Shown: positions 32,641 to 45,232, counted from the stretch's first letter. The stretch is DNA of 64,000 nucleotides from Alloascoidea africana (GCA_030581615.1 JAKTTT010000046.1:103476-167475), one strand, 5' to 3'. The notes: generated by a model not told the origin, from the sequence alone. Program-made: numbers and translations.

Positions 32641-35600
32641 TTAAACATCGTAATATTGTTGCGATTTTGAGGAAGATGGAGAGCGTAGATTTTCCCAAAA
32701 CCGGCCAAGCTTTTCCTTAACAGTTCCAAATCCTGAACCCCAAGCTTGTTGCTGTTGCCTCTTCTTCTGATTTCTGTATACCCTTTCTCCTTCCTCATCC
32801 ACATAATCATCATCATCATCATCAGAATCGGAAAAGTAGGCTTCTTCGTGTAGACCTGCACTACTTCCTGGTTCTGATATTCTAAACTGATGTAATAAAG
32901 GTCTGTTTTTCATACCTTTAGAACCGTGCTTGTTGACCAGTCCCGATTCTAGATCACCCAAAAGAGAAAAGACCGAAGGATTTGGATGCTTTCTATGTAC
33001 TGCATTCAGGCTATTTCCAGCATTACTGGACGAAGATTCGTCTTTGAGAATCCACTCGGGTAGGTCCCATCTTTTCAACAACAGGCTTGAAATAACAACC
33101 GAAACACTACTGAAAGCCATGGCAGCTCCAGCGGCCATAGGAGGCATCATGATGCCAATAGGAACAAACACGCCCATAGCAAAGGGTATAACCAACAAGT
33201 TATACACAACAGCCCAAATGTAGTTAATCTTTATACGTTGAAAGGTGGCCTTGGCTAATAGCATAGATGCCATCGTATCCGACAGACAAAGCTCTGGTTT
33301 AACTAGAACAATATCTGCTGTTGCGATTGCGATGTCAGTGCCTGACGCAACAGCCATTCCTATCGAGGCCGTTGCGAGAGCTGGACTATCGTTGATTCCA
33401 TCACCAACCATGCAAACCCGCTGTGGCTTGATCCTTTTCTTCTTCCCCAAAATGCCCTTGAAACCTTCTTGTTGCCATATTCCATTTTCCAAATCTGCAA
33501 TGATTTCTTGCTTCTGAATCGGTGAAACTCCGCTGCGCACCATATCCAAGGGAATGTCAATCTTCATGGCTACTCCTTTTGCAACCTTCTCTGAATCTCC
33601 TGTAACCATCATTACTCGGTACCCAAGCCTCCTCAAGTTTTGAATAGTTGTTGAAGCATCTGGTCTGATTTGGTCCTCAACATACAGCTTTCCTACAAAG
33701 GTATTGCTAATTGCAATGTAGATGACTGTTTCTGACGTCGCCGAGTTATGTGAATAAGCAGTTGAGGCGGGAAGTAGATGATCTAAATCATCGTCCGGCA
33801 CTGAAATATTCTGATTTTGCATCATCTTCAAGTTTCCTAACGCTACTGCGTACAGGTTATTCTGGAACTTGATATTTCCTAGAATTCCTTCACCAGGGGT
33901 GATCACAACATCTTCGACAACAGTATCTGGATCAAGTTTCGAAGTTGACGAATCTTGTTCCTCGGTATTGTGCTGTTCTTCATGACCTCCTAATCTCTTC
34001 AGGGCATGTTGTACAATAGCCTTGCCAATAGGATGCTCACTCTTGCTCTCCAAACTAGCAATCAAATTCCAAACCTCTCGGTCCATGCCTTGTGTATTTA
34101 CCTCGTCTCGAACAACAGTCATACTACCCTTTGTAAGCGTGCCTGTTTTGTCAAATACAAAACAGCTAACTTTGCTGGCTTTCTCCAGTATGCTACCACC
34201 CTTGATCAGAATACCTCTCTGTGCGCCCACACCAGTTCCAACCATTACTGCTGTTGGTGTGGCGAGACCCAGAGCACAAGGACAAGCAACTGCAATAACA
34301 GAGATGCACATTTCAAAGCTTATGAAAAAGGCAGACTCACTTTGGTCTCTAAAAGCCTTTGGAGGCTCGTCCAAAGCAGATACAAGGACCATCCACGTAA
34401 CAAAAGTCAGTAAGCCCAATGAAATGACAATAGGAACGAAATACGAGGCAATCAGATCTGCATATTGTTGAATCGGTGCCTTATTAGTTTGTGCATTATT
34501 GACGAGCTTGATAATTTGCTGTAGTTGGGTGTCTCCTCCAACCTCTGTGATCTTGACGTGCAGCGTTCCCGTGCTATTCACTGTAGCGCCAACTACCCTA
34601 TCGCCTACTTTCTTGAACATAGGTTTGGATTCTCCTGTAAGCAAGGATTCATCAATGAAAGATGAACCCCAAACGACATAACCATCCGCAGGAACTTTAG
34701 CTCCAGGAAGCAGTAATGCAACGTCTCCAATTTGGATCAGGTCGGCCGAAATTTCCTCCACGTTTGTTGCATTTCCTGAAGGATTTTCGAAATTGTAGTT
34801 TTTGAAAATTGTGCACTTGGAAGGGGCCAACTGCATCAATTGAGAAAGAGCGGAGGAGACTTGCCCCTTTGCCCTGTTTTCCAGATACTTGCCAATGTTG
34901 ATGAAAGCAATCAACACGGCAGCAGTGTCAAACAAGACACGAGGACGCATTATGAACCCTTTATAGAGTCCAAAGAGAACAGCAAACACTGAATAGAAAA
35001 AGGCCGATCCCGCGGAGAGAGAGACCAGAACGTCCATAGTTGCAGAGCCAAGCTTTATACTGGACCATGCATGTTGAAAAAAGTGGCCGCCGAATCGAAA
35101 TACAACGATTGCAGACAGGATGCAAGAAATAATATCTATAACAAATAGTCCAGGAATCAGAGTGATATTTGCCAAACTGCTGGAGCTCAGGGGCATAATG
35201 TGGTTGAATAGAAACAGTGGTAAGCTTAGGACCACACTCCCGATCAGTCGTCCTCGCCATATTTTCAGTTCTTTTGTCCTTTTCAGAGACTCAAGTTGAC
35301 CCTTGTCATCGATAGAAGAGAGCACCAGGGATTCAAATCCACAAATTTTTATTGCATTGACCATGTCCCGAACCCCAACTTTCGAGGAGTCGTAGACGAC
35401 TTTTGCTTCTTCTGTTGCCAGATTTACAACCACCGATTCGACTCCATCCAACGAGCTGAGTGTCTCCTCAACCGTGTTTGTGCAGGCAGAACAAGTCATA
35501 TCAAAGATTTTGAGAGATATGGTTTTGGAGCTTTTGGTTGTCGCATTTGCTCCTGGTTTTCCACCTTCGTGTTGAGGATTTTCAATCGGCTCCGACGACA

Positions 35601-35808
35601 CTAGCGAAGCACCAAACCCACAGTCTTCAATAATCTCAACCACCTCCTCTGGGGGAATAACCTTAGCGTCATGAGTGATGGTGGCCCGTTCAGTCACAAG
35701 GGCAACCGATACACTGGAGATGCCTTCTGTTTTTTCAAGAACAGAGGTTATCGCCGATGTGCAGGCAGAGCAGGTCATGCCCGTAATGGCGTAGGTTGAG
35801 GTGTTCAT
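32641..35808 (-). CDS. CCC2: Copper-transporting P-type ATPase
   Basis: P1B-ATPase of the late secretory pathway that pumps copper into the Golgi lumen for loading onto multicopper oxidases such as Fet3. 1055 residues. Two heavy-metal-associated domains at the N-terminus carry MTCSAC at residues 11-16 and 104-109. The actuator motif TGES is near 391, the membrane copper site CPC at 509-511, the phosphorylation site DKTGT at 553-557, then SEHP (the nucleotide-domain His-Pro) and GDGINDSP in the hinge. Eight membrane helices are expected. Two metal domains match S. cerevisiae Ccc2 (1004 residues). The C-terminal tail is acidic ([16 protein letters not shown]). Single exon; start [10 protein letters not shown]. 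Confidence 0.96.
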   Translation of the reverse strand: MNTSTYAITGMTCSACTSAITSVLEKTEGISSVSVALVTERATITHDAKVIPPEEVVEIIEDCGFGASLVSSEPIENPQHEGGKPGANATTKSSKTISLKIFDMTCSACTNTVEETLSSLDGVESVVVNLATEEAKVVYDSSKVGVRDMVNAIKICGFESLVLSSIDDKGQLESLKRTKELKIWRGRLIGSVVLSLPLFLFNHIMPLSSSSLANITLIPGLFVIDIISCILSAIVVFRFGGHFFQHAWSSIKLGSATMDVLVSLSAGSAFFYSVFAVLFGLYKGFIMRPRVLFDTAAVLIAFINIGKYLENRAKGQVSSALSQLMQLAPSKCTIFKNYNFENPSGNATNVEEISADLIQIGDVALLLPGAKVPADGYVVWGSSFIDESLLTGESKPMFKKVGDRVVGATVNSTGTLHVKITEVGGDTQLQQIIKLVNNAQTNKAPIQQYADLIASYFVPIVISLGLLTFVTWMVLVSALDEPPKAFRDQSESAFFISFEMCISVIAVACPCALGLATPTAVMVGTGVGAQRGILIKGGSILEKASKVSCFVFDKTGTLTKGSMTVVRDEVNTQGMDREVWNLIASLESKSEHPIGKAIVQHALKRLGGHEEQHNTEEQDSSTSKLDPDTVVEDVVITPGEGILGNIKFQNNLYAVALGNLKMMQNQNISVPDDDLDHLLPASTAYSHNSATSETVIYIAISNTFVGKLYVEDQIRPDASTTIQNLRRLGYRVMMVTGDSEKVAKGVAMKIDIPLDMVRSGVSPIQKQEIIADLENGIWQQEGFKGILGKKKRIKPQRVCMVGDGINDSPALATASIGMAVASGTDIAIATADIVLVKPELCLSDTMASMLLAKATFQRIKINYIWAVVYNLLVIPFAMGVFVPIGIMMPPMAAGAAMAFSSVSVVISSLLLKRWDLPEWILKDESSSSNAGNSLNAVHRKHPNPSVFSLLGDLESGLVNKHGSKGMKNRPLLHQFRISEPGSSAGLHEEAYFSDSDDDDDDYVDEEGERVYRNQKKRQQQQAWGSGFGTVKEKLGRFWENLRSPSSSKSQQYYDV

Positions 35809-36173
35809 GGAGAAAGGCAGCCACCAAGCAGTGCGAAAACACGATAGGAGGGGCTAGACAGTAAGAAGAAGAAAATAAGAGGAAGAAAAAAGCTTGGGCA
35901 GAAAACCAAGAGATTGGCGGGACATAATTATGGAGTGAGGTGATTCCACCGGAGGCACGGCACGGGGCATTCTGACTGCATGGTGAAAATTTAATATGCG
36001 ATCGTACTATCTGATCGATCAGATTTCTCAGATCTAATGATCGAAAAGGTTCGAATAGGCGGCACTCCACTGATAATTAAGCTTCCAGCTCCAATTTCCG
36101 GACCTACCACCATCCGCCTGCTGTCAATGAGAATAAAGTTGTGTCAGATAAATAACATTATAAGGGTTTGCTA
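35809..36173. other. CCC2 upstream region / HIR1 3' flank
   Basis: 365 bp containing the CCC2 promoter. A GATCGATCAGAT palindromic stretch lies near 36010. No gene seen. Confidence 0.5.
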
Positions 36174-39100
36174 CTATACAAGTTCGTCTTCCAGGATCCC
36201 CACAGCTTGGGCAAAGGGAATCAGCACTCGTTGCATCTCTCGGTTTCTCGCGGTTGCCAGAATCACTTCCTTCAGAAGCTCCACCTTGGGGATCCCGCAA
36301 ATCTCGTCTTCCCATTTTGTGTCCTCCTTGTTAAAGTCCAGCAGCGGCCCCATCAGCTGGACACAGAGTTCCTGGAGCCGCTCCTTCATCCCTTCATCGG
36401 CAATCCTTCTCGAGTACATCACGACCATTTTTTTCAGTTCTTGTGCATCTCCCAAGAGCACGGACGCAGAAAGCCGGTTTTCCAAATGTGCAATAGACAC
36501 CACATTTTCAAACCCTTCAAACCCTTCGCGCATAAGCATGGACTTTGCCATTGTCTGGAACATCCGCGAACGGCCCTTTCTCACAAACTCTTCGTTTGTC
36601 CGCTGTTCCACCATCCCTATAATCCCGCCTACATAAGAATGTGCAGAAGAGCCGGCTGAAGGGCCAGACGATGACTCATTTATGCTTTTAATGCTACTGC
36701 CGTTCCAGTAGTGAGATCCAAAAATCCACCATGAGTCGCTAATCCTCTGCCACGTCTCCATCACGGTGTTGTAGATGAACCCATTCCCATTCGAGAGTGT
36801 AATGACAATAACGCCAACGTGGTTAATGGAACATTCAACAATGTTGCCCGCCCTCACTATCCCGTCATCCGTATAACGTAAACTCGAGTCCAAAAGCGGC
36901 AGAATGGACACTGGCGAATGCATTGCTCTTTTTTTCGTAATGTCCCAGGAGTGTACAATGCCAGTGTTTGTGATCGCAAGCAGATAAGAACCGTGGCATT
37001 CGAAAAACGAGGTCGCGCTTCCTAGGACAATTGGCGGCAGTAGCCTGCGACCATTAAAGCCATAGATGTGTAATACGCCATCTTCTGTTGCAACGGCCCA
37101 GAATTGCTGGCTCCCTGTTGCAAGCAGGATATGCTTTGGGATGAAATCTGTAAATATTGTTTTCTTCTTGCTCGAGACTGTTATTCTGGAAGGAATCTGC
37201 TCGTTCCCACTTCCGTTTCGCACCTCCAACTTAATCGTTGTATCAGAACAGGGTGATATAGTGAATGTAGACCTGACCTTTGGCGTTGCCAATCTTACCT
37301 GCGATATTATATTAACAGGGTTTATAACGGCAGTCTTGAGGTATTCAACGACCACTTCATCTACTTCTGTATGTCTTTTCTTTAGGGAAGCGCCACCGTT
37401 TGTGGTTGACGCCGCTGGATTTGCACCTGCTCCTCCTGGTTGAATAGCAGTGTCTTTGGCAAGTGGTCGTTTGACACCAATGGAAAGAGGCGTGCTTCCA
37501 TCTTTAGGAACCATTTGGGATGGTTTGCTGAATTCTAGGCTACTTGTGGTTGCTTTGGATGAATTAGACGAGGCACTTGGACTCTGTATATGTCCATTCC
37601 TTCCAGCCGATATTAGCATCGGCGTTATTCTTTTCCTGCCATTCTTCATTGACGATTTCTGTTTGATCACCGGCGTTACTTCTGTTTGTACTGGCGTCTC
37701 ATTAGCGTTGACATTCCCACTTTTATTGTCTGTTTGCGTCTTAATATTAGTCTCAGGTGTCTGTGTGCGAGATAAACTCTTGCGTCGGTCAACTTCTCGA
37801 ATTGGTGTCATTTCCACATCGCCGTCTCCGTTTTCGCCATGGGAATCATTGATAGTCTTTTCCTGTTTTGGACTCGCTAAACTGAACAGCTCGTCCCAGT
37901 ATTGCGGATCCGCAGCGAGCTTTTTGAGATTTTTATTGGCTAACGCTGGCTTGCCAGGCAAGCCCAACTCGCCCTTTTCAAATAAGATGATGGTCAGAGA
38001 GCCATCCAGAGAAGTGCAGTAGAGTATATCGCCTTCCGGTCCCCAAGATATATCTGATATGGTCTTTGTGCAAATGTTTCTAGCAACCAATAATGGTCGT
38101 GGATTCAGAGTACTCCATATCGCCAAGCTCTTATCTTCACCCCCAGTCGCAATTACTGTGAAATAGTTGTCGTATGTTTCCTCTTCTGCACTTGTTAGAA
38201 AAACACGGGGCGCAAAAGCAGCCACTTCACAAGGCCTTTCGTGTCCCAGCAAGCTTATATCGCTTTCACCAGATACTCTTTCGACGATGGATACCGCAGG
38301 AAGCCGTCCATTAATAGAGCCCGAAACAGCAATATGCGCTCCATCGGGTGACCAACTACACCGCCGAAAATAAGCAGAAAGTGTGCTTCCTTGGTAAATT
38401 TTGGCATTTTTGTGGTATACTTTTGTTTCTAGCTCTCGTTTCGATATCCATTTGAAAGAGCATATTTGGAACGTGCCATCATCTGATGCTGTAGCGAAAA
38501 ACTTATTCCCGGGGTCAAACACCACACCTTTTATCGGGCCCGTATGGTGATCGAGCTTTTTCAGCGGTTCGGATTGGAAGTGAACTGTGCTCCAAAGAAA
38601 ACATTCGTTAGCCGTTCCCACAGATGCCAGTATCCGAGAGTCTGGAGACCATGCCAGATCGACAATTGCTTTTAGCAACGACAGTTAGTATTGTAAATAG
38701 AACCCCATCAAGGACTTTGCATACCTCTCGTATGTCCTTTGAACTCATATCTCAAAATCCAATCCTGTGAAGTGTCATATCGGCTCTGACCCTTTCCCTG
38801 GTTGCCAGATGACCTCCCATTGACGTCACTAACCGGATCCTCGATAGTCGTGACTGTAATCAGCTGCCAAATGTGTAAACTACCATCGTTGCATCCAACA
38901 GCCAGTATTGGGGGCATACTAGAAGATGGCGGTGAAAAGCGGACAACATTTACTCCAGATCTATGCGAAAGGTTGGCTACTTTGGTCAATATTGAGGTTG
39001 CGTCAATGCCTTCGAGGTTTATCGGTTCAGAGACTGTGTCGGTTACTCCTGTTGTGCGACCATTTGTGTTGCCATTCTCCGCTCGATTATTGATTATGGA

Positions 39101-39464
39101 AGTCACAATTCTCTTGATCGGCTCCGTAGAGAAGATGTAAACATTACCATCTTCATCAACCGTGTGTTAATAACATGTATAAAAAAAGGCAAAGAAAGGA
39201 ATAAAACAAGAACCAAAAAATGTACCTTTGCCTCCCGTCGCTACGTAACTCCCATCAAGGCTTGCATTGACAGTAGGTAGTTCAACGTCTGTTTCACCTT
39301 TTTGTTCGGAGTCAGCACCTATAGCTGTATTAAATGTTAACCATCCATTTGTGAATTATTGAATGATTCTAAGGTCATGAATCTGAAAGATGCCCAATAT
39401 CCTCAAACCTCAAAGCAAACATACCCTCGGAAAACGAGCTACCTAACAACTTCAACAAGTGCAT
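36174..39464 (-). CDS. HIR1: HIR histone chaperone subunit, HIRA/Hir1 type, four exons
   Basis: Subunit of the HIR complex, which deposits H3-H4 independently of replication and represses histone genes outside S phase. Exons: 39464-39425 (MHLLKLLGSSFSE), 39318-39226, 39150-38725, 38668-36174; introns 106, 75 and 56 bp with GTATGT, GTACAT and GTATGC donors. Phases agree and give 1017 residues. WD repeats fill the first 400 residues: DGSYVATGGKDGNVYIFS, AIVDLAWSPDSRILASVG, FDPGNKFFATASDDGTF, YFRRCSWSPDGAHIAVSG, ATGGEDKSLAIWST. The B domain that binds Asf1 is visible as KNGRKRITPMLIS, which favours Hir1/HIRA over Hir2. The C-terminal half is a Hira domain ending in a helical region. Divergent from CK2 beta, 216 bp between starts. 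Confidence 0.9.
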
Positions 39465-39680
39465 TTTCCGCTCTAAACATGTATCGTCAACTTCTTTCGT
39501 TCTATTGTGTAGGGCTCAGCGAGCTATTCTGCCTGTTGCTTGTGTGTATAGCGTGGAGTAGGAGAAAGCGTGTGTATGGGTGTATGGCAGGGAAGAAGCG
39601 AAAGGCTCCACCCGACGATTTGGGCTCAGCTGGTAAAGACCTGTTTCAAACACTATTCCACCACCGCTAGTTTCAGGGAA

Positions 39681-40679
39681 ATGTCGGCAGCTAATGCGAA
39701 TGTTGAGGAAGATTACTCGAGCAGCGAATCTGTTTCGGAGTTTAGTGGTGAGTTGGTTGATTCTGGCTGACGTGGCTGGTGCTTAATAAAAGCTGCTGGA
39801 CTCCAGAAGAAGAAAAATAGACACAGTATTAACTTGCAATAATGTTTACCGATTTGTTTAGAATATTGGATAGATTGGTTTCTCGGAATACGGGGCAACG
39901 AGTACTTTTGCGATATTGATGTTGAGTATATCCTGGACAGATTTAATCTGACGGGTTTAAATGGCGAGGTTGAGCATCTACAATACGTTATTGATTTGAT
40001 AACGGATAGTGAGAGTGAGTTACAAAAATAGTCCAAGGACAAACCATAAACATGGGTCTCAAAAACAGGTTTTTATTAACCATTTAAAGAAGTGGATGAA
40101 CTCTCGAACGAAATTAAGGACCAGATAGAGGCGAATGCTCGGTATTTCTACGGATTGGTGCACGCCAGATACATTATCACCGCCCGGGGGCTGCAAAAGA
40201 TGATGGAAAAGTACAGAAATGGGGACTTTGGGTACTGCCCTCGCGTTCACTGCTATCTACAGCCTCTTCTTCCCGTCGGACTAAATGATACTCCAAGGAC
40301 GAGCGCAGTCAAGCTCTACTGTCCAAAGTGCGAGGATCTCTACAACCCCAAATCAGGTAGACATGCTTCAATAGATGGTGCATTTTTCGGAACGAGTTTC
40401 CCAGGCATGTTTTTCCAGGCATATCAACATCTGGTGCCCATCCACCCTGTCGAAAGATTCGTGCCCAAGATCTTTGGATTCAAAATGCACGAGTACGCCA
40501 AACTGGCACGGTGGCAGGAGAAGAAAAGGAGACAGCTGGAGAAAAAACTACAGCGCGAGTACGGGATGAACACAGACAACGTCGCAGGAGGCTACCAGCG
40601 AATCGAGGACGGTGAAGCTGAGTTCGAGGCGAGTAACACAAGTGTCGGATCCGCGAGGTCCAGACAGAGGCAGTACTAA
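39681..40679 (+). CDS. Casein kinase 2 regulatory (beta) subunit, three exons
   Basis: Dimeric regulatory subunit that assembles the CK2 holoenzyme. Exons 39681-39747, 39862-40014 and 40093-40679; donors GTGAGT twice, acceptors TTTAG and AGAAG. The joined 268 residues contain SEYWIDWFLGIRGNEYFCDI at the start, then ARYFYGLVHARYIITARGL. The zinc-ribbon dimer interface has its four cysteines in CPRVHC and CPKC. It continues FFGTSFPGMFFQAYQHLVP and VERFVPKIFGFKMHEYAK. Without splicing the N-terminal domain would be lost; phases (1, 1) agree. Yeasts often have two paralogs, Ckb1 and Ckb2; the short acidic loop does not decide between them. Confidence 0.94.
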
Positions 40680-40823
40680 TCAGTCAGCTAATGCTAGATA
40701 GTTAGAAATACACCCGACCGCCCTCCACCGTCAGGTGACCTGTGCTATATCAGATCGGAAACCTAATTTGGTCCGAGGAATGAAGTAGAACCGAAAGCAA
40801 AGGACCCAGCACCGAAAGATAGA

Positions 40824-42344
40824 ATGCGCACAAGCTGTTTGCCCCGGGCATGCCCAAAAACCGCGGGCATTTGGGGTTGGAGCTGGATCTCCTCCGGGCT
40901 CTCCTTTTGCGAAAGAGCCTTGGCGATGGTGTGCTCTGTAGGGTTTCTTTCAATCCTGATGGCATGCGCAGTTTCAAACGCACTTGTTTCTCGTAGAGAT
41001 GTTTCCACAATTTGCAATGGCACTACGAGATACGCGAATTGGGCCGAGGAAGAGGATGATAAGGGAAAGGGCTCAAGCGATATGTTCGAAAAAGATCTGC
41101 CGTTGATGGAACAAAAGCTTATCCCCGATCTCAATTTCTACTTCAAGCTGATGGGCCTGGAGCTGTGCGAGTACAATGTTGTAACAAAGGATGGATTCAT
41201 ACTAAAGCTGCAAAGAATAGTAGAGTCTCATGGCTCGAGTCCGTCTCGAACAGCAGAAAAGAAGAGATTGCCTGTGATTTTGTTACACGGGATGCTTCAA
41301 TCCACGGCGTCCTTTTGTACTAGCGGTCAAAAGAGTCTTGCCTTTCATTTGTACGAACAAGGCTTTGACGTTTGGCTTGGTAACAACAGAGGCGGATTTA
41401 CTCCAGAAGAAGCGCATCTGGAGCACAGGACAACAGACCACCGAATGTGGGACTGGGGCATCTATGAAATGGCCATTTTCGATCTCTCTGCTATGGTGGA
41501 TCATGTACTCCAATTGAACCACGAGTTTGAAAAAGTTGCCCTTATCGGTCACTCACAGGGAAGTGCACAAATGTTTCTGGCTCTGAGTGAAACATATCAA
41601 GAATGGGTCCAATTGCAGAATTGTTCAATGTCTAAGGCCAGTCCTTTGGTTTCTGCGAGAGACCTGGCCCAGAAGATCAGCATTGTTGTTGCGCTAAGTC
41701 CGGCCGTCTTTGGGGGTCCTTTACTAACAAGTAATTTTATTCGCTTTGTGACTAGCCTCCCGCCTTCCATATTTGACCTATTTTTTGGCCGATTGTCATT
41801 CATGCCTATAATGAACATAGCAAGGACAAGGCTAATGCCACAGACCATATACGGCTTTCTGGGTTACACAATGTTTAAGTTTTTATTTGGATGGGATGAT
41901 AAACTTTGGGATCCGAGACTTCGAAACCGACATTTTATGTTTAGTCCGGTCTATTCCAGCGCAAAGCTGTTCAAATGGTGGATGGGCAAGAACGGTTTTG
42001 CTGAAACACGATGCATTTTTACCGCCTCCTGTGGTTCTGACTTGAAAATCACAAGCTCATCCCCATCGTTATTTATGGAGCATGAACAGCAATGGTACAG
42101 AGGGAAAGATTTGCCTTTTTTCTCTCTTTACATACCTTTAAAAGATGAACTTGTGGATGGTCAAAGGCTGCTGGAGCATATCCAGAAACACGAGCACGAT
42201 CTACGGGGAAAAGTTATTGCTCATGAGCTTCCTGGATACTCCCATATGGATGTGCTATGGGCAGATAATGTTATTGAAAGAATTGGGAGTAGCATTGTTG
42301 AGGAGCTTAACCAAGCGTTTATAGACAATCACAGGAATGATTGA
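40824..42344 (+). CDS. Acid-lipase-type alpha/beta hydrolase, likely steryl ester hydrolase
   Basis: 506 residues. An N-terminal hydrophobic helix (about residues 33-55, MVCSVGFLSILMACAVSNAL) anchors the protein to a membrane. The partial lid and AB-hydrolase lipase domain follows: LCEYNVVTKDGFILKLQRI, then the oxyanion region VILLHGMLQSTASF and DVWLGNNRGG. The nucleophile elbow is IGHSQGSAQMF; likely acid and His are in PLKDELVDG and PGYSHMDVLW. This is the family of yeast Tgl1, Yeh1 and Yeh2, which hydrolyse sterol esters at lipid droplets or the plasma membrane. The exact paralog cannot be told. The first residues before the helix may be untranslated if a later Met (MVCSVG) is used. Confidence 0.88.
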   Translation: MRTSCLPRACPKTAGIWGWSWISSGLSFCERALAMVCSVGFLSILMACAVSNALVSRRDVSTICNGTTRYANWAEEEDDKGKGSSDMFEKDLPLMEQKLIPDLNFYFKLMGLELCEYNVVTKDGFILKLQRIVESHGSSPSRTAEKKRLPVILLHGMLQSTASFCTSGQKSLAFHLYEQGFDVWLGNNRGGFTPEEAHLEHRTTDHRMWDWGIYEMAIFDLSAMVDHVLQLNHEFEKVALIGHSQGSAQMFLALSETYQEWVQLQNCSMSKASPLVSARDLAQKISIVVALSPAVFGGPLLTSNFIRFVTSLPPSIFDLFFGRLSFMPIMNIARTRLMPQTIYGFLGYTMFKFLFGWDDKLWDPRLRNRHFMFSPVYSSAKLFKWWMGKNGFAETRCIFTASCGSDLKITSSSPSLFMEHEQQWYRGKDLPFFSLYIPLKDELVDGQRLLEHIQKHEHDLRGKVIAHELPGYSHMDVLWADNVIERIGSSIVEELNQAFIDNHRND

Positions 42345-42766
42345 TCTTGAGATTTGCTGGGTTTTTGTCTTTCTATGTTTTAGCTGCTTTCTGATTTTAT
42401 TAATGCACAACCTAGTTAGTTATCAATATTTGCATAAACGAATAAATCTCATCTTACTGGAAGCAAAGATATACATGTGAACTTTTTTTTCAGCGAGCCT
42501 CGCTTGAAAAGAACAAAACAACGATTCACTGTATTATACCATATAATATATAATAAAAGGTCAGGGTTAAAGCTTGATCAGAGTACTAATATAAAAAGAT
42601 AATAAAATAAATCAAAATCAACAGTCAGTAAAAGAGAAAGGTACAAGGTATAGCGGTTTCTTAAAGCCAACCTCTGATATCAAATTTGAGATTGTAAAAA
42701 ACACAATCTTTGAATCCCTAAATAAACAAACCGAAACCAGTGCTAGAATATTGGGAAGAGGTTCTC
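42345..42766. other. Convergent 3' flanks of lipase and RAP1
   Basis: Very AT-rich 420 bp with T and A runs typical of yeast 3' ends. No gene seen. Confidence 0.5.
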
Positions 42767-44920
42767 TCAACTCTCTTGAGTTTCAGACCCCATTACCTCT
42801 AAAAATCTCTTTCTCAACCCGACTCTTCCCTCGCCGTGTCTCCTGATAACAGTTTTTAATAGTTCTTCATCACCACTAAATATTATTCTGTCATCTTCTG
42901 CGTTGAACACGCCAGCAATATCATTTGGAGGAGAGCCTGTGGTAATCAGAATTTCAAAGTAGGCTGGCAGAAGATACAGTTGGGCACTGGTTACATGGAG
43001 AGCTTCCTGTGCCACCCGTTCAGAAATCTGAAGTGCAGACATCAGAGAAGAGATAATCTTTTCAACATCAGTGATATTCTGGACAGCATCAATCACCTTG
43101 TTGTAAACGTCATTGTGCTTCAAGGTGGGATCAACCTGTTCAATCTGCCGAAGTGTAGGGCCGCCGAGTTGAGGCGATCCTGTTCCTGAATTTAACAGGG
43201 CTTCATCGATGACATCGACGCCGGTTGTGGCATTAATCAAATTCTGTTTACCTCTGGGGTTTCTTCTACTTCCTCTAGCCCTCTTCACGCCTGAGTGGTC
43301 CAGATCTTGATCGCTGCTTCGCTTAGATGAAGATCCTGAGAGTTTCAAGGAAGGATCGACGGCAGCATTGCCCTGGGCTCTAGCTCTAGCTTCTTCCAAT
43401 TCCAGATCATGACGCTTATTGTGTTCGTACAGAGCATCCACAAAGCCCACAGCTTTTGCAGCAACTTCAGGATCGTTATCCTCATTCACTAGCATTGGTC
43501 CACCTTCATGGGCGCCATCCACCCCTTCAATGGTAGAAAGAGCTGCAGGCGCATCTTGGAGACTATTCTCATTCTCAATAACTTCTCCTCTTGCAAGTTT
43601 TTCCTTATACTCTTTTATGACAGCCTCCACACCTCTGGGTTGAATCACTTTTCTGTAACGGTACCTGTAGGAGTTTCCAGAATGTCTTCCATTGTTGCTA
43701 GCATACTCCTGGAAAAAGTTTAAACTTCTTGCTCTCTCTTTATGATCCAGCAAATACACACACAATTCATAGTCATCTTGAGCAGTAAACTTTTGCTTCA
43801 ACGTTCGAGTAGGAATAGCTGTTTTAACAAAGTCGCCATTAAGTGCATCACGATATACCCAGTTTAGCTTCTTGTCCAATACACGTCGGTAACGGTCTCG
43901 GATGCTAGCAGCGGTGTGTCGGGGTAAACGAGCAGCCAAATCACGATAGAAATCGTGAGAGTATCGCTTCTCTGGCTCGTAACGAACCATTTCCAAAATT
44001 ATAGAGTCCTCCTCTGGAGTGAAAATGTTTTTACTCCGTTGTCTCCGCTGGACGGTCCCCGGCGACATTCCGTCTTCCTGGACAAAAGTAGCATTGGAAC
44101 TGTTTGCCATTGCAGCGACAGCAGCAATCTCAGTTGCGTTGGCCGCGCTCACGGCTCCAGAGGCATATCCATCATGTGCGCCTTCGTTTGTCTCAGACTT
44201 TTGGAACCGAGAGTCTGAGGGCTTGTCATTTCGCGGTTGGATTCTGTAATCTTCCAATTCTTTCTTCTCGCCTCCTTCGATCGAATTATAAACGAACGAG
44301 GGCTTGTAAGACGGCATGCTAGCATTGATTGATGAGTCCTCAGAAAGAATAATTGCGTTTGGATCGTTAATAGATAACACTTCGACTCCTCCAAAATTTC
44401 TAATCATATTTGCCAGATTTGCCTTCTCCTGAATATTGAGATGGAGGTAAAATTTCATTGGATTCCCCTGATCATCCAGAAATATCCCAAAGTTGTTTGC
44501 ATTCTGGTGCTTTGAGTCTGTGGCCTCTGCCAGAGCAGACACTACTCCATCGACAGAGGACTCCTGGTGATCTTCAGCGAGCTGTGCGCCCAAATTTCCA
44601 TTGCTACCATTCAACGCCTCTTCCTGTAGTGACTGGGCAATAGCAGTGACGGCCACCAGAGCCTCAGCGGAATCTTCAGACACAACGGGCACATCATTGT
44701 CCACAAGGCCCGGGTTCATTTCAACGTGATGCTCATCGATGTTAACAGATTCTTCTTGCTGGTGAGAATTCTCCTTGTTCAGGTCACTCGTAGACTGGTC
44801 GGCCGAACCCACGCCCCGCTTAATGACGTCTTCTGCCGCCGTGTTGCTGACAGGAGAAGCCGGAAGCGACTGGTAGAGCTCACTGTCCTCAGTTAAAGAA
44901 GCGTGCCTTTGCTGGGACAT
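42767..44920 (-). CDS. RAP1: Rap1, telomere and promoter binding protein
   Basis: DNA-binding protein of telomeres and, in many yeasts, of ribosomal and glycolytic promoters. From MSQQRHAS (ATG 44920-44918) 717 residues. A BRCT-like domain lies near 155-210 (IFLDDQGNPMKFYLHL... NFGGVEVLSIN). Two Myb-like modules follow: KNIFTPEEDSIILEMVR to IRDRYRRVLDKKLNWVYR, and KQKFTAQDDYELCVYLLDH to YRYRYRKVIQPRGVEAVI. The C-terminal RCT domain ends IIFSGDEELLKTVIRRHGEG RVGLRKRFLEVMG (given in two parts), which in yeasts binds Sir and Rif proteins. The frame is open to an ATG at 45130, only about 100 bp from ATP1's stop, so the shorter start is preferred. Single exon. Confidence 0.93.
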   Translation of the reverse strand: MSQQRHASLTEDSELYQSLPASPVSNTAAEDVIKRGVGSADQSTSDLNKENSHQQEESVNIDEHHVEMNPGLVDNDVPVVSEDSAEALVAVTAIAQSLQEEALNGSNGNLGAQLAEDHQESSVDGVVSALAEATDSKHQNANNFGIFLDDQGNPMKFYLHLNIQEKANLANMIRNFGGVEVLSINDPNAIILSEDSSINASMPSYKPSFVYNSIEGGEKKELEDYRIQPRNDKPSDSRFQKSETNEGAHDGYASGAVSAANATEIAAVAAMANSSNATFVQEDGMSPGTVQRRQRSKNIFTPEEDSIILEMVRYEPEKRYSHDFYRDLAARLPRHTAASIRDRYRRVLDKKLNWVYRDALNGDFVKTAIPTRTLKQKFTAQDDYELCVYLLDHKERARSLNFFQEYASNNGRHSGNSYRYRYRKVIQPRGVEAVIKEYKEKLARGEVIENENSLQDAPAALSTIEGVDGAHEGGPMLVNEDNDPEVAAKAVGFVDALYEHNKRHDLELEEARARAQGNAAVDPSLKLSGSSSKRSSDQDLDHSGVKRARGSRRNPRGKQNLINATTGVDVIDEALLNSGTGSPQLGGPTLRQIEQVDPTLKHNDVYNKVIDAVQNITDVEKIISSLMSALQISERVAQEALHVTSAQLYLLPAYFEILITTGSPPNDIAGVFNAEDDRIIFSGDEELLKTVIRRHGEGRVGLRKRFLEVMGSETQES

Positions 44921-45232
44921 TTCAGATTTACGCGGGCGTTTAAGGTCGATTGGATGTATTGTGGTGATTGGGGAAAAGGGAGGAAGGGTGTACCCTGGAC
45001 AAAGGAGAACGGAGGTTAGTCTGTGATGGCCGGGTAATCTCGGAGGAGGCCCAATGGGGCCAGCCGCGTCTTTTTGCGGCGGCCGCACTGGTCTCTCTCC
45101 ATCAGTATCATCTCTTTTATATTTAGTCACCGACTCGGTTTAGAATGACTCGTTTTGTGTTCTGTCTAGGTACTAATATAATAAATGCTAAGGAAGTATG
45201 AGCGTATCAAGTGCTATATAGTAAACCCCTTC

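Noticed and set aside
36174-39464. Assignment as HIR2
   Set aside because: The B-domain-like RKRITPMLIS and the YFRRCSWSPDG repeat fit the Hir1/HIRA branch.
44921-45130. Upstream ATG for RAP1
   Set aside because: Adds 70 residues without conservation and leaves only about 100 bp to ATP1; kept as an alternative only.
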